Shown one piece after another: positions 13,883 through 17,593 of a stretch of DNA of 17,593 nucleotides. A program made the translations under genes and the position numbers. A model generated the notes under the pieces. That model worked only from the letters and a program-made list of their open reading frames with translations, made no database searches and had not been told where the DNA came from. The stretch lies in contig CAZHUG010000042.1 in the NCBI GenBank assembly GCA_964535405.1, positions 1 through 17,593 on the forward strand. The letters are read 5' to 3'. How positions within the stretch are numbered: the stretch's first letter is position 1; each line of letters begins with the position of its first letter. Origin of the DNA: Scatomorpha sp964535405 (GTDB taxonomy: Bacteria; Bacillota; Clostridia; Oscillospirales; Oscillospiraceae).

Positions 13883-14674
13883 ATGCCATATTTTGAAAAT
13901 AACGGAGCGAGTTTGTACTATGAAGAAAGTGGACACGGTGAGCCATTGATATTTCTTCATGGGTTTGGTTGGGATATGCGACAATGGAAAAGGCAGATTG
14001 AGCATTTTTCATCTAAATACCGGGTTATCGCTTTAGATGCTCGTGGACATGGAAAATCCTCTCTTCCACCGGGGAAAGTCGAGCCCAGCGCTTTTTGGCA
14101 GGATGTGGTTGCTGTGATGGAACATTTGAATATTCCAAAAGCGGTCATATGTGGGTCATCAATGGGCGGCCATGTTGCGCTCCAAGTGGCAATCAATGCC
14201 AGCGAACGCGTTGAGAGCCTTGTTTTGATTGGCGCTATATGCACAAACCGCTTTAACCGTTATGAACGCATTGTTGTACCTATCAATCGTTTCTGCCAAA
14301 GGATTATGCCTATGAGTTGGATTGCGGGGAGCATAGCGGCGGTAATGGGTAAATCCGGTCCCGAGGAAAAGCAGTATATTCGTGAAGTTGTAGGAAACAT
14401 AAATCATAGTGTTTACAACCGAACGTGGAAAGCGACTACCGATTTGGAGAGTAGAGATGGGTTATCAAAAGTAATTTGCCCTACCCTTATACTGGTTGGT
14501 GACCGTGACAGTATGACGGGCAGACAACAACAATATATGCATGATAACTTGAAAAACTCTCGTTTAGTGACTATTCCAAATGCAGACCATGCCACTAATC
14601 TTGATAACCCTGTGCAGGTTGAGCAAGAAGTTGAAGCATTTTTGTGTGCTGAAAACACAATATTTACAAAGTGA
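13883..14674 (+). CDS. Alpha/beta-fold hydrolase
   Basis: The 263-residue enzyme has the full alpha/beta hydrolase signature. The oxyanion segment is HGFGWDMRQW, then DARGHGKS, the nucleophile elbow is GSSMGG, the acid lies in LVGDRDSMT and the catalytic histidine in NADHATN. The substrate cannot be read from sequence; esters, lactones or haloperoxidase-type substrates are all possible. ATG 13883 is chosen because GAGAGG sits 8 nt upstream; ATG 13877 would leave only 2 nt. It is co-transcribed with the TetR gene (about 5 bp gap), so its substrate or product may be the TetR ligand. Confidence 0.9.
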   Translation: MPYFENNGASLYYEESGHGEPLIFLHGFGWDMRQWKRQIEHFSSKYRVIALDARGHGKSSLPPGKVEPSAFWQDVVAVMEHLNIPKAVICGSSMGGHVALQVAINASERVESLVLIGAICTNRFNRYERIVVPINRFCQRIMPMSWIAGSIAAVMGKSGPEEKQYIREVVGNINHSVYNRTWKATTDLESRDGLSKVICPTLILVGDRDSMTGRQQQYMHDNLKNSRLVTIPNADHATNLDNPVQVEQEVEAFLCAENTIFTK

Positions 14675-14688
14675 TAGGGGTAATGCTT

Positions 14689-14874
14689 TTGAAAACAGAA
14701 TGGCTTGTATGCCCCATTTGTCAAAGTAAAACTCGGCTTCAAATGAGGGAGGATACGGAATTAAAAAACTTCCCTTTATTTTGTCCAAAGTGCAAACAAG
14801 AAACGCTAATCAATGTTCAACAACTAAATATATCTGTTATCAAAGAGCCAGACGCACAGCCGCAGAGCCGATAA
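14689..14874 (+). CDS. Cysteine-rich KTR-domain zinc-ribbon protein
   Basis: The 61-residue protein reads (TTG start) MKTEWLVCPICQSKTRLQMR with EDTELKNFPLFCPKCKQETL after it. Two CxxC knuckles (CPIC, CPKC) form a zinc ribbon, and the KTR motif between them appears as SKTRL. It is a frequent last gene of cargo cassettes in Firmicutes mobile elements; function unknown. TTG 14689 is favoured since ATAGGGG is 8 nt upstream; ATG 14683 is the alternative. The stop lies inside the stem of the terminator that ends the cassette. Confidence 0.85.
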   Translation: MKTEWLVCPICQSKTRLQMREDTELKNFPLFCPKCKQETLINVQQLNISVIKEPDAQPQSR

Positions 14875-14909
14875 CCGTGAGTTAAATCACAGTTGTCGGC
14901 TCTGTTTTT
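14863..14909 (+). terminator. Terminator of the TetR cassette
   Basis: A long stem starts CAGAGCCGATAAC and ends GTTGTCGGCTCTG, with the loop around GTTAAA. It is followed by TTTTT at 14905-14909. Textbook Rho-independent terminator; the next base begins palindrome copy 10. Confidence 0.92.
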
Positions 14910-14934
14910 ACTTCGGGCCAACTTGGCCCGAAGT
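14910..14934 (-). repeat. 25-bp palindrome, copy 10 (opposite centre)
   Basis: The same arms with central C instead of G on the plus strand, so it has opposite polarity to copies 1-9. It sits between two terminators. Confidence 0.97.
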
Positions 14935-14942
14935 GGATAGAA

Positions 14943-14983
14943 GAAAGCGGACGATTTCTCAATCGCCCGCTTTCCTGTTTTTT
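14943..14983. terminator. Bidirectional terminator between KTR and XRE genes
   Basis: GAAAGCGG...CCGCTTTC stem (14943-14974) of about 13 bp with one A.C mismatch on the plus strand, which becomes G.U on the minus strand. TTTTTT follows at 14978-14983 on the plus strand, and TTCTTCTAT on the minus strand. It lies between convergent genes. Confidence 0.8.
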
Positions 14984-15323
14984 ACGGCCTGTTTTCCTCC
15001 CGCAGGGAGCGCACAAGCGTCCGCATGGTTTTCATTATGACCGCCTGTTCCCATTCTGAACAATCCAAAAACTCGCGGATTACCTGCTCCTGCTCCGGCG
15101 TGTAGTTTACATTTTCCGGCCAGAATATTTGGTCTGCGGATATATCGAGCGCCCGGATGATTTTATAGAAAACCTCGTAGGTTGGATAGCGTTGATTGTT
15201 TTCTATCGCAATGATTGTTCGGAGCGCCACATTTGTCTTTTCGGCCAGAGCCGCTTGCGTCATGCCTTTGGCCTCGCGTCCGGCCCGCATTATGCGGCCT
15301 ATTCGCGTCATATCTTGGTGCAT
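14982..15323 (-). CDS. XRE-family helix-turn-helix regulator
   Basis: The 113-residue protein has an N-terminal Cro/C1 domain: IGRIMRAGREAKGMTQAALA, then EKTNVALRTIIAIENNQRYP and a DQIFWP end of the fold at about residues 7-70. The C-terminal helical segment (PEQEQVIREFLDCSEWEQAV) probably dimerises. Regulators of this kind control excision and transfer genes in ICEs. The start ATG 15323 follows GGGGGTG at 7 nt. A promoter and inverted repeat upstream (15370-15405) suggest autoregulation. Confidence 0.88.
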   Translation of the reverse strand: MHQDMTRIGRIMRAGREAKGMTQAALAEKTNVALRTIIAIENNQRYPTYEVFYKIIRALDISADQIFWPENVNYTPEQEQVIREFLDCSEWEQAVIMKTMRTLVRSLREENRP

Positions 15324-15369
15324 TATTCGTCACCCCCTTGCTCTATAAGTTTACAGAAGCAAGCGGGAA

Positions 15370-15405
15370 AATATAATGAGCATACATTGCACAACAAATG
15401 TGCAA
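15370..15405 (-). promoter_or_regulatory. Promoter and putative operator of the XRE gene
   Basis: On the minus strand, -35 TTGTTG (15397-15392), 16-bp spacer, -10 TATATT (15375-15370). A perfect inverted repeat TTGCACA-N5-TGTGCAA (15387-15405) covers the -35, as expected for an XRE operator. A degenerate further half-site (CGGCACAA) follows at about 15410. Inference from position. Confidence 0.55.
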
Positions 15406-15464
15406 CATGCGGCACAAGTTAATTTGCGGTGACAACAAGGGGATGAAGAACAGGGGGAAAAAAG

Positions 15465-15503
15465 ATGTCACGTTCTAATAGCGGTTACAGGGAGGATATT
15501 TAG
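15465..15503 (+). CDS. Possible 12-residue leader peptide
   Basis: CAGGGGG precedes ATG 15465 by 7 nt. The ORF reads MSRSNSGYREDI and ends at TAG 15501-15503, just before a segment with paired GACAA/TTGTC and ACAGG/CCTGT. A good ribosome site before a very short ORF and a folded region resembles leader-type control of the downstream sigma-like gene, but this could be chance. The remaining intergenic sequence from 15504 to 15765 shows only palindrome copy 11 and no further gene. Confidence 0.3.
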   Translation: MSRSNSGYREDI

Positions 15504-15703
15504 CCGACAACAGGACTGCGCCTGTACTGATAATCGGTAGATTGTCAAAAAAAGTGCGGTTCTTCCATCGGGCAGATACGGCCCTCCATGTGCAAGACTT
15601 GGCACCTTAAAGTGCAGGGTAATATTTCCATACAAACGCGTCACGCAATCATTTTGTGCGGGCGCATTTTTTGTTACCCCTTATTCGGACAAGCCCCGGC
15701 GGA

Positions 15704-15728
15704 GCTTCGGGCCAACTTGGCCCGAAGT
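15704..15728 (-). repeat. 25-bp palindrome, copy 11 (opposite centre)
   Basis: Central C like copy 10; the first base is G instead of A. It lies in the leader of the sigma-like gene. Confidence 0.95.
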
Positions 15729-15765
15729 GCTGCGCGGCGGTTGCCCCGGTTGCCGCTCACCGCCA

Positions 15766-15807
15766 CTCCATTTCGATTTTCGCATTTCCCCAAAAATCGG
15801 AATGGAG
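15766..15807 (+). promoter_or_regulatory. Hairpin that masks the ribosome site of the sigma-like gene
   Basis: CTCCATTTCGATTTT (15766-15780) pairs over 15 bp, with one wobble, with AAAATCGGAATGGAG (15793-15807), leaving a 12-nt loop. The right arm contains most of the GGAGG that serves ATG 15816, so folding would block initiation. Possible RNA thermometer, protein- or translation-controlled switch. Confidence 0.7.
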
Positions 15808-15815
15808 GCCACAAT

Positions 15816-16238
15816 ATGGCTATTATCAATTTGCGGGATTTTTACCCGTGGTATACACATGACGAGTTTGTGGAGGTTCCCGAAGTTGTGGCGGAAGAAT
15901 TGCTTGCCGACAGGCGTTACCACAAGGCCAATAGGCGGCGCGTGTACCGCAACAAGGCGCAATATTCGCTGGATGCCGGGGATGGGATTGAAAGCGAGGC
16001 AATATACACGAGCCTCACACCTTTTGAGATTATGGAACGCCAGCGTGAGTTTTGCCGTTTGTGCCGCGCTCTTAATTCCCTGCCCGAAACGCAGGGCCGG
16101 AGGGTTGAGGCGCATTACATACTTGGCAAGAGTATCACCGACATTGCCAAAGCCGAGGGCGTTTCAAAAAGCAGCGTTTCCGAGAGTATCAGCACCGGGC
16201 TTCGGAGCATGAAAAAATATATGCAAAATCTTCTCTGA
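15816..16238 (+). CDS. Sigma-70 region 4-like regulator
   Basis: The 140-residue protein has an N-terminal region beginning MAIINLRDFYPWYTHDEFVE, a charged middle, and a C-terminal helix-turn-helix, SITDIAKAEGVSKSSVSESI, followed by a basic recognition end. The SLPETQGRRVEAHYILGKS segment before it is typical of sigma region 4. Such proteins occur near the recombinase in Tn916/Tn1549-type elements and are thought to act as positive regulators. GGAGG at 15804-15808 lies 7 nt before ATG 15816 and is sequestered by the hairpin just upstream. Confidence 0.87.
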   Translation: MAIINLRDFYPWYTHDEFVEVPEVVAEELLADRRYHKANRRRVYRNKAQYSLDAGDGIESEAIYTSLTPFEIMERQREFCRLCRALNSLPETQGRRVEAHYILGKSITDIAKAEGVSKSSVSESISTGLRSMKKYMQNLL

Positions 16239-16270
16239 ACACCCGAACAATCGGCCCCAAAGTGACACGG

Positions 16271-16459
16271 TTAATGAGAGGTAGTTTTACTTCTCTTAAC
16301 ATACAGGGGAGCGCCGCGCTGAATATTGCTGTCACATAATTGTCTTATGGCAGGTCAAAACAGATAAGCGCGGCGGCTCCCGCCATTGAGGTGATTTGCC
16401 CCGATGGTGGGCCGGGCAAAAGGGCGGTGCAAAAGGGCGGTGCGATTGCACCGCCCTTT
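16271..16459 (+). other. Structured leader with three stems and a 13-bp tandem repeat
   Basis: This gene-free stretch has TTAA-T-GAGA / TCTC-TTAA (16271-16299). It also has GGGAGCGCCGCGCT (16307-16320) pairing with AGCGCGGCGGCTCCC (16367-16381) around an inner CATAA/TTATG hairpin. Two tandem CAAAAGGGCGGTG copies (16417-16442) precede GCACCGCCCTTT (16448-16459); either copy can pair with that arm. The gene at 16491 follows. It could be a cis-regulatory RNA, a recombination/accessory site or an oriT part; nothing decides between these. Confidence 0.6.
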
Positions 16460-16490
16460 GTCTGCCCCCGATAGAAACGGAGGGCGCGAT

Positions 16491-16754
16491 ATGCTGACAC
16501 ATGCAAAACTTGAAGAAATGCAAAGCGTTAATATTGGCGCGGTGGACAAAGACACCCTTGCCGATGTAAGCCGCGTGAAGCTGGATAACAGCTTACCCAA
16601 AGACAAGCGCATGGCCCGGATTTTGAGGGCCGCGAAAAATCCCTATTGTTTCCGCTACGGCGATATGGCGGTTAAGATTGAGTTTGTCGACAATGCCCCG
16701 CCCCTGCAAGATACCATGCAGAGCTTTTTAATCCGGCAGAAAAGCGGCGTTTGA
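16491..16754 (+). CDS. DUF6870-like ICE protein
   Basis: The 87-residue soluble protein begins MLTHAKLEEMQSVNIGAVDK and contains KLDNSLPKDKRMARILRAAK, NPYCFRYGDMAVKIEFVD. It resembles the short proteins (DUF6870 as I recall the name) found just before the serine recombinase in clostridial ICEs. Function unknown; position suggests a part in recombination or its control. ATG 16491 has GGAGGG 6 nt upstream. The last base of its TGA is the first base of palindrome copy 12. Confidence 0.7.
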   Translation: MLTHAKLEEMQSVNIGAVDKDTLADVSRVKLDNSLPKDKRMARILRAAKNPYCFRYGDMAVKIEFVDNAPPLQDTMQSFLIRQKSGV

Positions 16755-16778
16755 CTTCGGGCCAACATGGCCCGAAGT
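16754..16778 (-). repeat. 25-bp palindrome, copy 12 (ACA centre)
   Basis: Centre AACAT, the reverse complement of copy 4's ATGTT. It overlaps the stop codon of the DUF6870-like gene by one base and precedes the recombinase promoter. Confidence 0.95.
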
Positions 16779-16813
16779 GCCTTTATCCATGCGGCTTTGC
16801 GGCCTCGACAACA

Positions 16814-16842
16814 TTGTTTGCATTACCTCAAAATGGTATAAT
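16814..16842 (+). promoter_or_regulatory. Serine recombinase promoter
   Basis: TTGTTT (16814-16819), 17-bp spacer, perfect TATAAT (16837-16842), 30 bp before the recombinase ATG. The flanks match those of the relaxase promoter at 11131-11173. Confidence 0.85.
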
Positions 16843-16872
16843 ATAGGTGTAATGTGATAGGGAGGAGGACAC

Positions 16873-17593
16873 ATGGCAAGGACAAAAAACCGGGGAGAAA
16901 TAGGCGCCATTTCCCCATTCACGAAACAGGCCCCCATCTGGCGATTGGGTAAATATCTTCGGCTTTCCAAAGACGATTTCAAGCGCACCAATGCCAACGA
17001 CAAGGGCAAGGACAGGGAAAAGCTGATTAGCGACAGCATAGAAAATCAGCGCAAAATCCTCAACGCCTTTGAGCAGACGAGCATAGACGAGTTTGAATGG
17101 TCGGAGGAATACAAAGATGATGGCTTTACCGGAACGGACACAGACCGCGAGGATTTTCAAAGGCTCTTGGCCGATGTTCGCACCGGAAAAATCAACTGTG
17201 TTGTTGTCAAAGACCTTTCCCGCCTTTCCCGCGATTATGTGGAGGCCGGCATTCTGATAGACAGGCTGTTTGTACAAATGAACGTGCGGTTTATCAGTCT
17301 GCAAGAGCGGATAGACAGCTACAACGACCCCGACAGCATTTCCAGCATGGTTGTACCGATAACAAACGTGATGAACGACCAATATTGTTATCAGACCTCA
17401 AAGAAAATCCGACAGGTGTTTGACATGAAGCGGCGCAACGGTGAGTATATTGCACCTTTCGCCCCGCATGGCTACATCAAAGACCCGGAGGACAGGCACA
17501 AGCTGATTGTTGACCCGGAGGCCGCCGAAGTGGTAAAGCAGATATTTTCCCTGTTTCTTGGCGGAATGAGCAAAAACGCCATTGTGATGTATC
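16873..17593 (+). CDS. Large serine recombinase (TndX/TnpX type), 5' part
   Basis: The first 240 residues are present and the frame is open to the window end. The serine recombinase catalytic domain is clear: LGKYLRLSKDD carries the nucleophile S32. SIENQRKIL, YKDDGFTGTDTDREDFQRLL and VVVKDLSRLSRDY, with its catalytic arginines, follow in order. The start of the recombinase domain proper is RNGEYIAPFAPHGYIKDPED. Such enzymes excise and integrate the ICE as a circle, usually at a GA or other dinucleotide core, without needing host factors. GGGAGGAGG upstream of ATG 16873 is a strong ribosome site. The C-terminal DNA-binding region is cut off by the window edge. Confidence 0.93.
   Translation, partial: MARTKNRGEIGAISPFTKQAPIWRLGKYLRLSKDDFKRTNANDKGKDREKLISDSIENQRKILNAFEQTSIDEFEWSEEYKDDGFTGTDTDREDFQRLLADVRTGKINCVVVKDLSRLSRDYVEAGILIDRLFVQMNVRFISLQERIDSYNDPDSISSMVVPITNVMNDQYCYQTSKKIRQVFDMKRRNGEYIAPFAPHGYIKDPEDRHKLIVDPEAAEVVKQIFSLFLGGMSKNAIVMY

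Noticed and set aside
1010..16778. The palindromes as a CRISPR array
   Set aside because: Spacing runs from 117 bp to over 3 kb, there are genes between copies, and no cas genes are present.

Overview
The window reads as an internal stretch of a Tn1549/CTn-type integrative conjugative element (ICE) from a gut-type Clostridia (Firmicutes) host. The evidence is a characteristic gene order (Maff2 tail, VirB6-like, PrgI, VirB4, M23+NlpC/P60 hydrolase, DUF4315, DUF4366-like, Cys-rich VLP, DUF4316, MobC, CD1845-like, MOBP-type relaxase, XRE regulator, sigma-region-4 protein, large serine recombinase). Strong AAAGGAGG-type ribosome binding sites and frequent TTG/GTG starts fit the same host. The backbone is GC-rich. 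Two blocks inside it are visibly AT-rich and look like cargo: 8.73-11.07 kb and 13.2-14.9 kb.

Layout. 1-8062 (+): a tightly packed, often overlapping transfer operon for the type IV secretion channel. It holds the membrane platform (132-998), PrgI (1497-1889), the VirB4 ATPase (1840-4209), a wall-cutting hydrolase (4202-6493) and small accessory proteins. 8058-8159: a nested inverted-repeat structure. 8198-8721 (+): DUF4316-like protein and MobC. 8728-11072 (-): a complete retron, read promoter, nucleoside-deoxyribosyltransferase-like effector, predicted msr-msd RNA, reverse transcriptase, terminator. 11141-13011 (+): a promoter, a CD1845-like membrane protein and the relaxase. 13016-13188: a small ORF and a highly folded segment. 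13209-14909 (+): a TetR - alpha/beta hydrolase - Cys-rich KTR cassette with its own operator and terminator. 14982-15323 (-): an XRE regulator. 15816-16238 (+): a sigma-like regulator. 16491-16754 (+): a DUF6870-like protein. 16873 to the end (+): a serine recombinase cut by the window edge.

How it fits together. The recombinase excises and integrates the element. MobC and the relaxase process its transfer origin. VirB4, VirB6, PrgI and the hydrolase build the channel. XRE and the sigma-like protein probably control the decision to transfer. The retron is best read as an anti-phage (or anti-competitor) defence carried as cargo. Its effector closely resembles the Ec86/St85 family, and its RNA can be outlined from sequence: a 14-bp a1/a2 pairing, a TTGTTTCGGC loop and an msd hairpin.

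The most unusual whole-window signal is a 25-bp near-perfect palindrome present twelve times. Seven copies are clearly between genes and a twelfth overlaps a stop codon. Four lie inside annotated-type genes, all in the same reading frame (TSGQVGPK-like octapeptide). A fifth in that frame lies inside a weak small ORF. No transposase that would explain it is visible in the window.
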